Assembly (NCBI RefSeq): GCF_000720255.1
Contig: NZ_JOJE01000009.1
Location: 119,841 to 183,840 of the forward strand
DNA: 64,000 bases
From: Streptomyces griseus subsp. griseus
Lineage (GTDB): Bacteria > Actinomycetota > Actinomycetes > Streptomycetales > Streptomycetaceae
Direction: 5' to 3'
Part shown: positions 8,796-17,982 of the stretch, piece after piece
Layout of the letters: each line of letters starts with the position of its first letter
How positions within the stretch are numbered: the first letter of the stretch is position 1
Position numbers and translations under genes: made by a program
Notes under the pieces: model-generated
The model's database searches: none
What the model was told of the DNA's origin: nothing
Seen by the model: the letters and a program-made list of their open reading frames with translations, nothing else

Positions 8796-9893
8796 TCAGC
8801 CCTTGGTCGTGCACTTCGGCAGGTCGGCGGTGTCGCCGGCGCGGATGTCCTTGAGGGCGCCGAGAGCGTCCTCGATCGTGTTCACCTTGACCAGCCGGAG
8901 CCCCTCGGGGGTGTCCCTGGCGGCGGAGGCGCAGTTGTCGGCGGGCGTGAGGAAGTACTGGGCGCCCTTGTCGCGAGCGCCGACGGTCTTCATCTCGATG
9001 CCGCCGATCGGTCCGACCTTGCCGTCGTCGTCGATCGTGCCGGTGCCCGCGACGAACGTGCCGCCGGTGAGGCTGCCCGGGGTGAGCTTGTCGTAGATCC
9101 CGAGCGCGAACATCAGACCGGCGCTCGGCCCGCCGACGTCGGCCAGCTTGATGTCGATCGTGAACGGGAACGTGTGGTCGGTCCCGGCGGAGATGCCCAC
9201 GATGGCGCGCTTGGCGCCTTCGTCGTTCGAGGTCGTGGTGGTGATCGTCACTTTCTCGGTCCGGGTGGGCGTCTTGTGCTCCTTCTCCGCGGCCGCCTGT
9301 TCCTTGGCCGGCACGATCGTGAAGACGACGTCCTCACCGGGCTTGTGCTTGGTCACCAGCTTGGCGACGTCGTCGGGCACCTTCACCGCGGTGCCGTTCA
9401 CCGCCTTGATCACGTCTCCCGCGTGCAGCTTGCCCTCGGCCGGGGTCGCCTTGCCGACGGTGGAGACGATCACCCAGGACTTCACCGGCACGTGCAGCTC
9501 CTTCAGGGCGGCGACCTTCGCGCTCTCCTGGGACTGGCTGAACTCCTCGGCGTTCTCCTGGGTGGACTGCTCCTCGGTCTTGCCGTCCGGGTAGAGGGTG
9601 TCGTGCGGCACGACCTTGTTGTCGTGCGCGAGCCACCCGTAGACGGCCTCGACGAGGTTCATCCGGTAGTCGGCGCTGGTGACCCGCACGGTGGTCATGT
9701 TGAGGTGACCGCTCGTCGCGTAAATCTTGCGCCCGGAGATCTGCAGCACCGGCTCGCCGTCGTGATCGCCGAGGGTGTTCACCGTCGGCCCCGGGGACAT
9801 CTCCGAGTACGGCACGGGGATGAACACTCCCGCGCACAGGAGCGCGATCAGCATCAGGGTGGAGGCGAGCATCGTCGCGGTGCGGCGTGGCAT
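8796..9893 (-). CDS. Membrane-anchored PDZ-Lon (S16) serine protease, YlbL-like
   Basis: 365 residues. An N-terminal hydrophobic segment (about 8-26) acts as signal or anchor. A PDZ domain spans about 130-195 (SWVIVSTVGKATPAEGKL...GDVIKAVNG). The C-terminal Lon-type proteolytic domain has its catalytic Ser257 in GGPSAGLMFALGIYD and the catalytic Lys at about 302 after GPIGGIEMK. It should cut proteins at the outer face of the membrane. The start ATG (9891-9893) begins the signal sequence directly. It sits beside UPF0182 in other actinobacteria, which hints at a shared cell-envelope role; the substrate is unknown. Confidence 0.9.
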   Translation of the reverse strand: MPRRTATMLASTLMLIALLCAGVFIPVPYSEMSPGPTVNTLGDHDGEPVLQISGRKIYATSGHLNMTTVRVTSADYRMNLVEAVYGWLAHDNKVVPHDTLYPDGKTEEQSTQENAEEFSQSQESAKVAALKELHVPVKSWVIVSTVGKATPAEGKLHAGDVIKAVNGTAVKVPDDVAKLVTKHKPGEDVVFTIVPAKEQAAAEKEHKTPTRTEKVTITTTTSNDEGAKRAIVGISAGTDHTFPFTIDIKLADVGGPSAGLMFALGIYDKLTPGSLTGGTFVAGTGTIDDDGKVGPIGGIEMKTVGARDKGAQYFLTPADNCASAARDTPEGLRLVKVNTIEDALGALKDIRAGDTADLPKCTTKG

Positions 9894-9953
9894 GTGTCGA
9901 CAGTACGGGACGCTCCTGTCAGCGCACCGTCAGGGCCGCCCCCTCCCGGCACG

Positions 9954-10118
9954 TCACGTGCCCGAGTGGGGCTTCTCCATGGCGGCACGGAAACGGGCGT
10001 ACCCGTCGAGCTCAGGACCGTCGCCGCGGGACTTGCGGGTCCGGTTGGCCCAACTCCCCCACATACCGGCGCCGATCGCAGCCACCAGCGGAATCAGCAA
10101 CCAGGCGAGCGCCGCCAT
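9954..10118 (-). CDS. Small single-pass membrane protein
   Basis: 54 residues starting at an ATG (10116-10118) preceded by a strong GGGAGG site. One hydrophobic segment (about residues 4-24, LAWLLIPLVAAIGAGMWG) is followed by a basic stretch and a polar tail (GYARFRAAMEKPH). The frame is open upstream to 10187 but the strong ribosome binding site decides the shorter start. Function unknown; it lies 60 bases before the PDZ-Lon gene on the same strand and may be co-transcribed. Confidence 0.75.
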   Translation of the reverse strand: MAALAWLLIPLVAAIGAGMWGSWANRTRKSRGDGPELDGYARFRAAMEKPHSGT

Positions 10119-10249
10119 GCCGACCTCCCAACCCCGATTGAGCGACCGCAACTGACTGATCAGCAGATTAACCATCCGCACTGACAACGCTCATGCCAGG
10201 GGTGCGGTTACGCAACCTGAGGCGGCGCTCAGGAGGCTTGAGGCGGCGC

Positions 10250-10711
10250 TCAGCAGGCGCCCACCCACTCCTCCGTACCGTCAGAGAACGTCTGGTGCTT
10301 CCAGATGGGCACCTCGTGCTTGAGGTCGTCGATCAGCTTCCGGCACGCCTCGAAGGCCTCGCCCCGGTGCGGGCACGACACGCCGACGACGACCGCGAGG
10401 TCACCGACCCGCAGATCCCCCACCCGGTGCACGGCCGCCAGCGCCCGCACCGGGTACTCGGCGGCCACCTTCTCCGCGATCCGCCGCATCTCGGCCTCGG
10501 CACTGGGATGGCACGAATACCCGAGCCGGTCGACATCGGCACCCCCGTCGTGGTTCCGCACGGTGCCCACGAACAGCGCGGTCCCCCCGGCGGCGTCGTC
10601 CCCGACGGCCCGCATGACCTCGTCCACGGACAGAGCCGTCTCCCGGATCCCGATCAGCTTGATCGGCTCCTCGGCGGGCCGCTCACCCGGATGATCACTA
10701 CTGGATGCCAT
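10250..10711 (-). CDS. moaE: Molybdopterin synthase large subunit MoaE
   Basis: 153 residues. MoaE transfers sulfur from thiocarboxylated MoaD to precursor Z (cPMP) to make molybdopterin. The family landmarks are present: GTALFVGTVRNHDGG near 42-56, the HRVGDLRVGDLAVVVGVSC strand, HR then F-A-C-R-x-L-I-D-D-L-K, and the active-site lysine in PIWKHQ. ATG at 10709-10711 follows GGGGG. No moaD is adjacent. It lies just after the SDR gene on the same strand. Elsewhere in the window moeZ encodes the enzyme type that activates MoaD-like sulfur carriers. Confidence 0.95.
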   Translation of the reverse strand: MASSSDHPGERPAEEPIKLIGIRETALSVDEVMRAVGDDAAGGTALFVGTVRNHDGGADVDRLGYSCHPSAEAEMRRIAEKVAAEYPVRALAAVHRVGDLRVGDLAVVVGVSCPHRGEAFEACRKLIDDLKHEVPIWKHQTFSDGTEEWVGAC

Positions 10712-10752
10712 GCCCCCATCGTGCCGCACGCGCGCGTGAAGCAGAAAGAGAC

Positions 10753-11865
10753 CTAGATCCTCCGCCGCGCCTTGCGGGCCCTGCGCACCACGGCCGCCGC
10801 TCCCAGCAGCGCGACCGTCGCGCCCGCGGCGCCCGCGGCTGTCGCGTCCTTGCGTCCCAGGCGCCGCCCGGCGACCGTGTGGCGCCCGGACACCTCGTCC
10901 AGCAGTTCCGCGAGGACCTCCTCGTTGGTCCACTGCGGCCGCCACCCCGCGTCGTGCAGCCGGCTGCCGCTCACCACCCAGGGGTACATCGTGTACGCCA
11001 GGTCCCCCGCCGGAGACGGCGTGAGCCCGATGCGGTGCAGCCGGGCCGCCGCGCCCAGCGCGACGGCCGAGGGCAGCTCCATCCTGCGGATCCCGCTGAG
11101 CTCCTCGACCTCCTCCTGCTCCAGCCACCCGTCGCACCCGACGGCCAGCTCCCCCTCGACCTTCTCCAGGACGGCGTACTCCAGAGCACCGCACAGGTCT
11201 TCGACATGGCAGAACTGCCAGGCCGGCCGCGACCCGGCCACGACCAGCAGCCGAGGCGACTCGAAGTACCTGGTCAGGGCCGTGTCCGTGCCCCCGACCA
11301 GCACCGACGGCCGCACCACGGTGACATTGAGCCCGGGGTGCGCCCGAGGAGCCCGCCGCGCGAGCCGCTCGATCTCCAGCAGGTCCCCGACCCCGGTCGC
11401 CTCGGCGGTCGCCCGCAGCTCCGCGTCCTCGGACAGCGGCAGCTCGTTGTCCGGCAGCGCCCCGTAGACCATCGCGGACGTGCACAGCACCACGCGGTGC
11501 ACCCCGGCCGCCGCCGCGGCGGTCAGCACGGTCTGCGTCCCCCGTACGTTGTAGGCCGTCCGGGCGGAAGCGTCGGAGCCCAGGTCCAGGTCGAGCGCCA
11601 GGTGCACCACGACGTCCGCGCCGCGCAACTTCTCCGCGATCGCCGGATCCCTCACGTCGAGGATGTGCCACTGCGCGGCCGCGCACTCCCCCCTGCGCTC
11701 GTCGATGGCGATGACCTGCTTGACCTCGTCCGACGCGGCGAGCCGCTCGGTCAGCAGTGCGCCGACACCGGTCGCGGCACCAGTGACCGCGACGACGGGC
11801 CCGCGCATGGCCGGACTGGTCGGCTCGTTTCGCGCTGCGCGAACCTGTGGATCTGGGGAACTCAC
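10753..11865 (-). CDS. SDR-type NAD(P)-binding epimerase/reductase-like protein
   Basis: 370 residues from the GTG at 11863-11865 (GGAGAC five bases upstream). Extended SDR fold: GAATGVG nucleotide-binding loop near residues 26-32, D-I-R switch region IAIDERRG, and VVLCTSAMVYG carrying the Ser/Tyr pair; the usual YxxxK is not obvious. The last ~25 residues form a hydrophobic Ala/Val-rich segment followed by RRARKARRR, suggesting membrane association at the C-terminus. Substrate unknown; nucleotide-sugar or lipid-linked substrates are possible. It is upstream of moaE and probably in the same transcript. Confidence 0.75.
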   Translation of the reverse strand: MSSPDPQVRAARNEPTSPAMRGPVVAVTGAATGVGALLTERLAASDEVKQVIAIDERRGECAAAQWHILDVRDPAIAEKLRGADVVVHLALDLDLGSDASARTAYNVRGTQTVLTAAAAAGVHRVVLCTSAMVYGALPDNELPLSEDAELRATAEATGVGDLLEIERLARRAPRAHPGLNVTVVRPSVLVGGTDTALTRYFESPRLLVVAGSRPAWQFCHVEDLCGALEYAVLEKVEGELAVGCDGWLEQEEVEELSGIRRMELPSAVALGAAARLHRIGLTPSPAGDLAYTMYPWVVSGSRLHDAGWRPQWTNEEVLAELLDEVSGRHTVAGRRLGRKDATAAGAAGATVALLGAAAVVRRARKARRRI

Positions 11866-12057
11866 CGGGCGTCTCCAGCGGTTGTCTTCAGTACGAGCGC
11901 GAGTGACGCGTACGTACCAGGTGGCATCCATCCTGCCGCAGGCCGTGACTCGGCGAAGCACCGAGGCCCGAACGGCTCGTGGTGTCTACGCTGGGTGGTG
12001 TTGTCGGGCAGTCGCGCCGTCGGAGAGAACCGGCGGCCTTACCAGCCGAGGATTCCC

Positions 12058-13494
12058 GTGAGTGACACCCCATTCGGATTCGGCCTTCCGCCGGAGGAGC
12101 CGGACGACGGCGACGAGGGCAAGAAGAAGGACCAGGAGAGCGGTGGTGGTCAGGGACCGGCCAACCCGTTCGGTTTCGGGCTCGGAGCCGGGGGCTTCGG
12201 TGGCCCCGGCGCGGACAACCCGCTCGCCGCCATGTTCGGTTCCCTGAACCCCAACGACCTGGGCGCCGCGTTCCAGCAGCTGGGCCAGATGCTCTCCTAC
12301 GAGGGCGGCCCGGTGAACTGGGACATGGCCAAACAGATCGCACGCCAGACGGTCTCCCAGGGGACCGCCGACGGCACCAAGGACGCCAGTGTCGGCCCCT
12401 CCGAGCGCACCGCGGTCCAGGAGGCCGTGCGCCTGGCCGACCTGTGGCTGGACGACGCGACGTCGTTGCCGTCGGGTGCCGGCTCCGCGGTGGCGTGGAG
12501 CCGCGCGGAGTGGGTCGAGGCGACCCTGCCCGCCTGGAAGGAGCTCGTCGACCCGGTCGCCGAGCGCGTCGGCGCGGCCATGGGCGACGTCCTGCCGGAG
12601 GAGATGCAGGCCATGGCCGGCCCGCTGATCGGCATGATGCGCTCGATGGGCGGCGCCATGTTCGGCACGCAGATCGGCCAGGCCGTCGGCGTCCTCGCGG
12701 GTGAGGTCGTCGGTTCGACCGACATCGGCCTGCCGCTCGGTCCGGCCGGGAAAGCCGCGCTGCTCCCCGTGAACATCGAGGCGTTCGGCAAGGACCTCGG
12801 CGTGTCGCAGGAGGAGGTGCGGCTCTACCTCGCCCTGCGGGAGGCCGCCCACCAGCGCCTGTTCGCGCATGTGCCGTGGCTGCGTTCGCACCTGTTCGGC
12901 GCGGTCGAGGGGTACGCGCGCGGGATCAAGGTGGACACGGCCAAGCTGGAGGACGTCGTCGGCCAGTTCGACCCGCAGAACCCCGAGCAGCTGCAGGACG
13001 CGCTCCAGCAGGGCATGTTCCAGCCGGAGGACACGCCCGAGCAGAAGGCCGCACTGGCCCGTCTGGAGACGGCCCTGGCCCTCGTCGAGGGCTGGGTGGA
13101 CGCGGTGGTCCACGCGGCCGCGAAGCCGCGCCTGGCGTCGGCGGACGCGCTGCGTGAGACGCTGCGCCGCCGTCGCGCCTCGGGCGGTCCGGCGGAGCAG
13201 ACGTTCGCCACGCTGATCGGTCTGGAACTGCGCCCGCGCCGGCTGCGCGACGCCTCCCGTCTGTGGGCGTCCCTCACGGACGCGCGCGGTGTCGACGGCC
13301 GTGACGGCCTGTGGGCCCACCCGGACATGCTTCCTACGGCGTCCGACCTGGACGACCCGGACGGCTTCGTCCACCGCGAGCAGCTGGACTTCTCCGAGCT
13401 GGACAAGATGCTCGGCGAGGCGGCGGACAAGCCCGACCTGAAGAAGAAGGACAAGGGCCACGAGGGCGAGAACAAGGGCGACGACGCCGAGTGA
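12058..13494 (+). CDS. DUF2342 / zinc-metalloprotease-like protein without a clear HExxH
   Basis: 478 residues. The N-terminal ~60 residues are Gly/Pro-rich and polar (with a KKKDQ cluster); a helical core follows with MSYEGGPVNW-like and GTQIGQAVGVLAGEVVGSTDIGLPL segments typical of the actinobacterial DUF2342 putative hydrolases. Annotation pipelines often call them zinc-dependent metalloproteases, but the expected HExxH is not present: the aligned region reads REAAHQRLFAHVPWL. The C-terminus is a Lys/Glu-rich tail. GTG at 12058 opens the conserved MSDTPFGFG start; the long frame upstream of it is a shadow of the opposite-strand genes. It overlaps the Nudix gene by 4 bases. Confidence 0.8.
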   Translation: MSDTPFGFGLPPEEPDDGDEGKKKDQESGGGQGPANPFGFGLGAGGFGGPGADNPLAAMFGSLNPNDLGAAFQQLGQMLSYEGGPVNWDMAKQIARQTVSQGTADGTKDASVGPSERTAVQEAVRLADLWLDDATSLPSGAGSAVAWSRAEWVEATLPAWKELVDPVAERVGAAMGDVLPEEMQAMAGPLIGMMRSMGGAMFGTQIGQAVGVLAGEVVGSTDIGLPLGPAGKAALLPVNIEAFGKDLGVSQEEVRLYLALREAAHQRLFAHVPWLRSHLFGAVEGYARGIKVDTAKLEDVVGQFDPQNPEQLQDALQQGMFQPEDTPEQKAALARLETALALVEGWVDAVVHAAAKPRLASADALRETLRRRRASGGPAEQTFATLIGLELRPRRLRDASRLWASLTDARGVDGRDGLWAHPDMLPTASDLDDPDGFVHREQLDFSELDKMLGEAADKPDLKKKDKGHEGENKGDDAE

Positions 13495-14006
13495 GCCTGT
13501 ACGACGACACGGTCCTCGTGCTGAAGGGCTACGAGGACCAGGAACAGCTGCGCCAGACCTATCTGGACCACCTGGCCGAGCACCCCGACGGCATGTGGAA
13601 GGCCTGTGCGGACGGACACATCACGGCCAGCGCCCTGGTGGTCGACCCCGAGCGGGGCCGGGTTCTGCTGACCCTCCACAAGAAGCTGCGGATGTGGCTG
13701 CAGATGGGCGGCCACTGCGAGCCGGACGACCCCACGCTCGCCTCGGCGGCCCTTCGTGAGGGCACGGAGGAGTCGGGCATCCCCGGGCTGGCCCTGCTGC
13801 CGGGCGGCCCGGTGCGGCTCGACCGGCATCTGACGCCCTGCGCGTGGCACCTCGACGTCCAGTACGCGGCCCTCGCCCCGGCCGGCGCGGTCGAGGCCAT
13901 CAGCGACGAGTCCCTGGACCTGCGCTGGTTCGCCTACGACGAGGTGAAGGACGTGGCGGACGACTCGGTCGTACGCCTGCTGGAAGCGACGCGGGCCAGA
14001 CTCTGA
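13491..14006 (+). CDS. Nudix hydrolase
   Basis: 171 residues. The GTG start (13491) overlaps the stop of the upstream gene (GTGA), so translation is coupled. The Nudix core GGHCEPDD...AALREGTEESGI spans about 73-98, with the metal-binding REGTEESG intact; the first conserved Glu of the classical box is replaced by Asp/Pro in this position. Such enzymes hydrolyse nucleoside diphosphate derivatives; substrate not predictable. It is convergent with the AIM24 genes. Confidence 0.88.
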   Translation: MSLYDDTVLVLKGYEDQEQLRQTYLDHLAEHPDGMWKACADGHITASALVVDPERGRVLLTLHKKLRMWLQMGGHCEPDDPTLASAALREGTEESGIPGLALLPGGPVRLDRHLTPCAWHLDVQYAALAPAGAVEAISDESLDLRWFAYDEVKDVADDSVVRLLEATRARL

Positions 14007-14099
14007 ACGCAGTCGACCCGCGCCCCGAAAGGGGCGCGGGGAACTGCGCGACCGACCACGCACGACCCGCTGCCGGCTGACGGCCGGCCCGCGGAGCGC

Positions 14100-14855
14100 T
14101 CAGCTCCAGACGTTGCCCTGGTTCTGCCCCCGGGCACCTTGCTGGCCCATGCCGTACTGCGCGGCCAGACCGGAGCCGATCTGGGCGTTCTGCGGCGGCA
14201 GCAGCTCGCTCGGCTGGACCAGCGCGAACCCGGTGCCCATGAAGCTGAGCTCCCAGCCCTCGCCGGTGTTGCCGCGCCGCCGCCACACCCCGGACGAGTG
14301 TGTCTGCGCCTGCATCTGCACCCGCAGCCCGGTGGACCAGGCGACGATCGCGTCGGCGTCGCAGTTGACGTACTTGTCCGGCGTGACCCGCATCATCAGC
14401 GGCGCGCCCGAGGTCATCAGGGCGACCTTGCCGCGGCCGGTGATGTTGAGCTGGTACTTCCCGGAGCCGGAGATGCCGTACAGGCTGTCGACGGCGATGA
14501 CCTCGTGGTGCAGCGACGAGTCCATCGCGAGGACGTAGCCGCTGTCGACGGTCAGCCCGTCCTGCTCCACGTCCATGAGGTGGACGTGCTGCTTGAGGTT
14601 GGCGAGGTAGACCGTGCCCTGCCCGTGGCAGCGCATCAGATCGAGGCCCTCACCGGTGCGCGCACGCGCGCGTGACTGCTGGTTGCTCTGGTACTCGGCG
14701 TCGAACTCGACGAGGCCCTGGTAGGCGACCATGGTGCCCTTGCGGGCGAGGATGTCGTCGTGACCCTCCAGGGCGACGCGGAGCATCTGCTTGTTCTGCA
14801 GGCTCCAGCGGTCCTGGGTCTGCTGGTCGTTGTAGGCGAAAAGCGGGCTCTGCAT
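14100..14855 (-). CDS. AIM24-family protein (first of three)
   Basis: 251 residues. The AIM24 beta-sandwich domain covers most of the length, with the repeated family pattern M-x-Y-x-G, G-x-G-x-V-Y-L-A, and V-x-C-D-A-D-A-I-V-A-W. The C-terminal 30 residues are Gln/Gly-rich (GMGQQGARGQNQG). No signal peptide. ATG at 14853-14855 with GGGGGAG upstream. It is the last gene of a three-gene run on the reverse strand (TerD-AIM24, AIM24, AIM24). Biochemical role unknown. Confidence 0.88.
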   Translation of the reverse strand: MQSPLFAYNDQQTQDRWSLQNKQMLRVALEGHDDILARKGTMVAYQGLVEFDAEYQSNQQSRARARTGEGLDLMRCHGQGTVYLANLKQHVHLMDVEQDGLTVDSGYVLAMDSSLHHEVIAVDSLYGISGSGKYQLNITGRGKVALMTSGAPLMMRVTPDKYVNCDADAIVAWSTGLRVQMQAQTHSSGVWRRRGNTGEGWELSFMGTGFALVQPSELLPPQNAQIGSGLAAQYGMGQQGARGQNQGNVWS

Positions 14856-14872
14856 GACGTTCTGGCTCCCCC

Positions 14873-15553
14873 TCAGCCCCGGATCCGGAGGCGGTCGGTG
14901 CTGTCCTCGCTGGGCTGGACGACGACGATGCCCTCGCCGGAGAAGGCCATCTGGTAGGCCTCGCCGCTGCCCCGGCCGATCAGCGACTGCGCCTTGAAGC
15001 TGCGCTTGCCCTTGACCTTGAGGTTGGGGGACCAGGCGACGAGCGCGTCGGGGTCGACGTACGTCTCGTTCTCGCCGCCGCCGCAGTCGACGACGATGGG
15101 CTTGCCCCGGGAGGTCAGCGCGACCCAGCCCTGCCCGGAGATCTTGGTGTTCCACAGTCCCTGTCCGGCGAACTTCGCCAGGCCCTTGACCCGCTCCACA
15201 CCCCAGGTGAGGTGGGCGTCGAAGGCCAGGAGGTTGGTGGCGTTGACGGAGATGCCGTCGCCGTTGAGGTTGATCACGACGACGTTCGCCCCGTAGTCGG
15301 CGAGGTAGAGCAGTCCGTCGCCGGTGCACTTCATCAGGGGCGCGCCCTCGCCGGTCATCCAGTCCTTGGCGATCTGGCGCACGGCCAGCGGATTGGGCTC
15401 GTACTGGACGAAGCCCTCGTAGGCGACCATCGAGCCCACGCGCGCGAAGAGGTCGTTCCCGGTCTGCATGGCGACCTTCAGCATGTGGTTGCCGTGGTTC
15501 TCCATGCGGGCGGTGACGGGTGCGGGGGCGTAGCCCGCGAGCGGCTGGTTCAT
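14873..15553 (-). CDS. AIM24-family protein (second of three)
   Basis: 226 residues, a single AIM24 domain: MVAYEGFVQYEP near residues 43-54, GDGLLYLADYG, and VDPDALVAWSPNLKV. It is the shortest of the three paralogues and lacks added domains. Spacing to neighbours is 17 and 11 bases, so one operon is likely. Confidence 0.88.
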   Translation of the reverse strand: MNQPLAGYAPAPVTARMENHGNHMLKVAMQTGNDLFARVGSMVAYEGFVQYEPNPLAVRQIAKDWMTGEGAPLMKCTGDGLLYLADYGANVVVINLNGDGISVNATNLLAFDAHLTWGVERVKGLAKFAGQGLWNTKISGQGWVALTSRGKPIVVDCGGGENETYVDPDALVAWSPNLKVKGKRSFKAQSLIGRGSGEAYQMAFSGEGIVVVQPSEDSTDRLRIRG

Positions 15554-15564
15554 GACGGGCTCCC

Positions 15565-17223
15565 TCAGACCTCGTACGGCTGGACGACGATGAAGTTGCC
15601 GGGAGCGCCCCGGAACTGGAGGTTGACGCTCTCACCGGTGTCGCCCGGGTAGGCGTTGCGGCGCATCCGGACCTGGCTGGAGACGACGACCTGGGAGGCG
15701 GCGGACCAGGCGACCACGGCGTTGCAGTCGGCGAAGGTCGTCGGGGTGACGGGCAGCACGACGGGCGTGCCGTGCGTCTTGACGACGATCGTGCCGGTGC
15801 CGGTGAACTGCATGGTGAACAGCGCGCCGCCTGGGATGCCGTGGCCCTCGATGCGGCGGACCTCGTGCTGGAGGCTCTCGTCGAAGGCGAGGACGTTCTC
15901 CGCGGAGACGCAGATGCCGTCGCCCTGGAGCTCGATGGGGTGCAGCATCGTGGAGTTCTCGGCGAGGAAGACCTGGCCCTGGCCGGTGCAGCGCATCAGC
16001 TGCATCTCCTGGCCGGTCGCGTTGCCCACGATCCGGCCGGCGAAGCCCGCGCCCTTGTAGCTGAAGTCGACCTTGCCCTGGTAGAGCACCATGCTGCCCT
16101 GCCGGGCCAGCACGGGCTGGCCGCCGATGCCGAGGTCGACGCGGATGAGCTTCTTGTTCTGCTGCGTCCAGCGCTGCCCGGTCGGCGTCTCCTTGAACTG
16201 CTGGAGCGCGGCCGCCACACCGGCGCCCTGGGGCGCTCCCTGGGGCACTCCGTAGCCGCCGGTCTGCTGGCCCGGGACCTGCCCGAACTGGGGCTGCTGG
16301 CCGTAGCCGGGCGGCGGGGTCGGCTGCTGTCCGTAGCCCGGCGGGGGCGTCGGGGCATGGGGTGCCTGGGGCTGGCCGTAGCCCGGGGGCGGCGGGGCGG
16401 ACGGCTGACCGTACGGCTGCTGCTGGGGCGGCTGGCCGTAGGGCGTGGGAGCCGGGCCCGGGGGCGGTACGGCGCCGCCGGGCGGGGTCAGGGGCGCGAC
16501 GATGGTCGGCGCGGCGTGCACCCCGGGCGCGGGGGCCGGGGGCGCAGTGGCACCGGGCGGGGGCGCGAAGCCCTGTGCGGCGGGCTGGGACTGCTGCGGA
16601 GTGGGTGCCGGGGCGGGCGGGGCACCGAACGCGGGTGGGGCGAAGCCCGGGGTGGCCCCGGACTGCGGCTGCTGGGGAGCAGCGGGCGCCTCCTCCTCGA
16701 GCACCTCGCCGCCGAAGTTCTTCAGCAGCGCGTCGAGGCCCCCGTCGAAGCCCTGTCCGACGGCCGCGAACCGCCACACGTCCTTGAGGTAGAAGTCGCC
16801 CAGCATCACGGCCCGCTCGGTGGAGAACTCCGAGCCGTCGAAGGAGTACCGGGCCACCTCCTCGCCGCCGGCGACGATGCGGATGTATCCGGGGGCGATC
16901 TGCGACATCTGGCCGGCGCCGTCGACCGTCGCCGTGAAGGACAGCTTGTGGAGCTGCGGCGGGATCCGGTCGAGGGTGACCCGGAACGACTCGGTGTCGC
17001 CCGCCTGGGCACCCAGGAGCTGGATGGACTCCTCGGGGGACTTCGGCTGGTTGAAGAAGACGAAGTACCGGTCGTCCGAGAGCTTTTCGTCGGCGTCCAG
17101 ACCGAAGCAGCTGATGTCGAAGGTCAGCCCGGGGCCGGAGATCTGCACGCCTACGTACAGATCCGTGCCCGCGGTGAGGTCACTGATCCTGGCCTTGTGG
17201 CCGCGTTGGAATTCCCTGGCCAT
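15565..17223 (-). CDS. TerD-AIM24 fusion protein
   Basis: 552 residues. Residues 1 to about 175 are a TerD-type domain (QRGHKARISDLTAGTDLYVG, DISCFGLDADEKLSDDRYFVFFNQ), a Ca2+-binding fold of tellurite-resistance and stress genes. A linker of about 170 residues is made of Pro, Gln, Gly and Ala (repeated PPGYGQ and PTPPPGYGQQP units). The C-terminal ~200 residues are an AIM24 domain (VLYQGKVDFSYKGAGFAG, DCNAVVAWS). ATG at 17221-17223 with GGGGGAC upstream. Probably cytoplasmic and part of a stress-related complex; actual function not shown. First gene of the AIM24 operon. Confidence 0.88.
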   Translation of the reverse strand: MAREFQRGHKARISDLTAGTDLYVGVQISGPGLTFDISCFGLDADEKLSDDRYFVFFNQPKSPEESIQLLGAQAGDTESFRVTLDRIPPQLHKLSFTATVDGAGQMSQIAPGYIRIVAGGEEVARYSFDGSEFSTERAVMLGDFYLKDVWRFAAVGQGFDGGLDALLKNFGGEVLEEEAPAAPQQPQSGATPGFAPPAFGAPPAPAPTPQQSQPAAQGFAPPPGATAPPAPAPGVHAAPTIVAPLTPPGGAVPPPGPAPTPYGQPPQQQPYGQPSAPPPPGYGQPQAPHAPTPPPGYGQQPTPPPGYGQQPQFGQVPGQQTGGYGVPQGAPQGAGVAAALQQFKETPTGQRWTQQNKKLIRVDLGIGGQPVLARQGSMVLYQGKVDFSYKGAGFAGRIVGNATGQEMQLMRCTGQGQVFLAENSTMLHPIELQGDGICVSAENVLAFDESLQHEVRRIEGHGIPGGALFTMQFTGTGTIVVKTHGTPVVLPVTPTTFADCNAVVAWSAASQVVVSSQVRMRRNAYPGDTGESVNLQFRGAPGNFIVVQPYEV

Positions 17224-17385
17224 GCGTAACGACCGTCCCCCATCCCGAATGCGATTGCGTCGCGCCAGGCTAGCGGCAAATTCGGACAACGCACGAAGTC
17301 GGTACAGAGCCGGTACACAACCCGCGAGCAGCGGCGACGCGGATGAGGAGTGCCGGGCGCGGGACGTGCCCACGCGCGCGTGACG

Positions 17386-17982
17386 TCAGTCGTCGTGCGC
17401 GTCGGGCGGATGAGGCAGTCGGTCGGCGGCGACCACCCCCTCGAGGTAGCCGCGGGCCCGCTCGGTCCGGGGGTAGGCGTCGAGCAGCCGCCAGAAGCGC
17501 GGCCCGTGTCCGGGCACGAGCAGATGCGCGAGCTCGTGCAGGAGGACGTAGTCGATCACGTATTCGGGCATGCCCTGGAGCCGGTGCGACAGGCGGATGC
17601 TGCCCTCGGCCGGGGTGCACGAGCCCCAGCGGGTGTTCTGGTTGGTGACCCAGCGGACCGAAGTGGGCCGGGCCCGGCCGGCGAAGTACTGGGCGGACAG
17701 CCGCTCCGCGCGTTCGGCCAGCTCGGAGTCGCCGAGCGTCCGCTTGCTCTCCTGGGCGGCCAGCTTGTCGAGCATGACGTTCACCCAGCGTTGCTCCTCC
17801 GCCTCGGACATCCGGGCGGGGATGAGCACGATGGTGCGATCGCCCTCGCGGTACGCGGAGACCGTCCGGCGGCGCCGGGCACTCCTGCGCACCTCGATCG
17901 CGCTCGCCCCCGGGCCGCTGGGCGGCTGGCTCGTCGCGCTGCGCTGTGGTTTTCCGGCGCTGTGCAGGGGTTCGGCGGGCAC
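17386..17982 (-). CDS. DUF45 (YgjP-like) zinc metallopeptidase
   Basis: 198 residues. The zinc motif HELAH (149-153) with a third His at 159 (GHGPRFW) and the preceding RWGSC and LRLSHRLQ-type segments define the DUF45/M48-like group. The N-terminal ~30 residues are polar and variable. No signal peptide or membrane segment, so it should be a soluble enzyme. It is transcribed away from the ThiF-like gene. Confidence 0.9.
   Translation of the reverse strand: MPAEPLHSAGKPQRSATSQPPSGPGASAIEVRRSARRRRTVSAYREGDRTIVLIPARMSEAEEQRWVNVMLDKLAAQESKRTLGDSELAERAERLSAQYFAGRARPTSVRWVTNQNTRWGSCTPAEGSIRLSHRLQGMPEYVIDYVLLHELAHLLVPGHGPRFWRLLDAYPRTERARGYLEGVVAADRLPHPPDAHDD

Noticed and set aside
10705..12057. Long upstream extension of the DUF2342 frame
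   Set aside because: Antisense to the SDR gene; the real start is the GTG at 12058.
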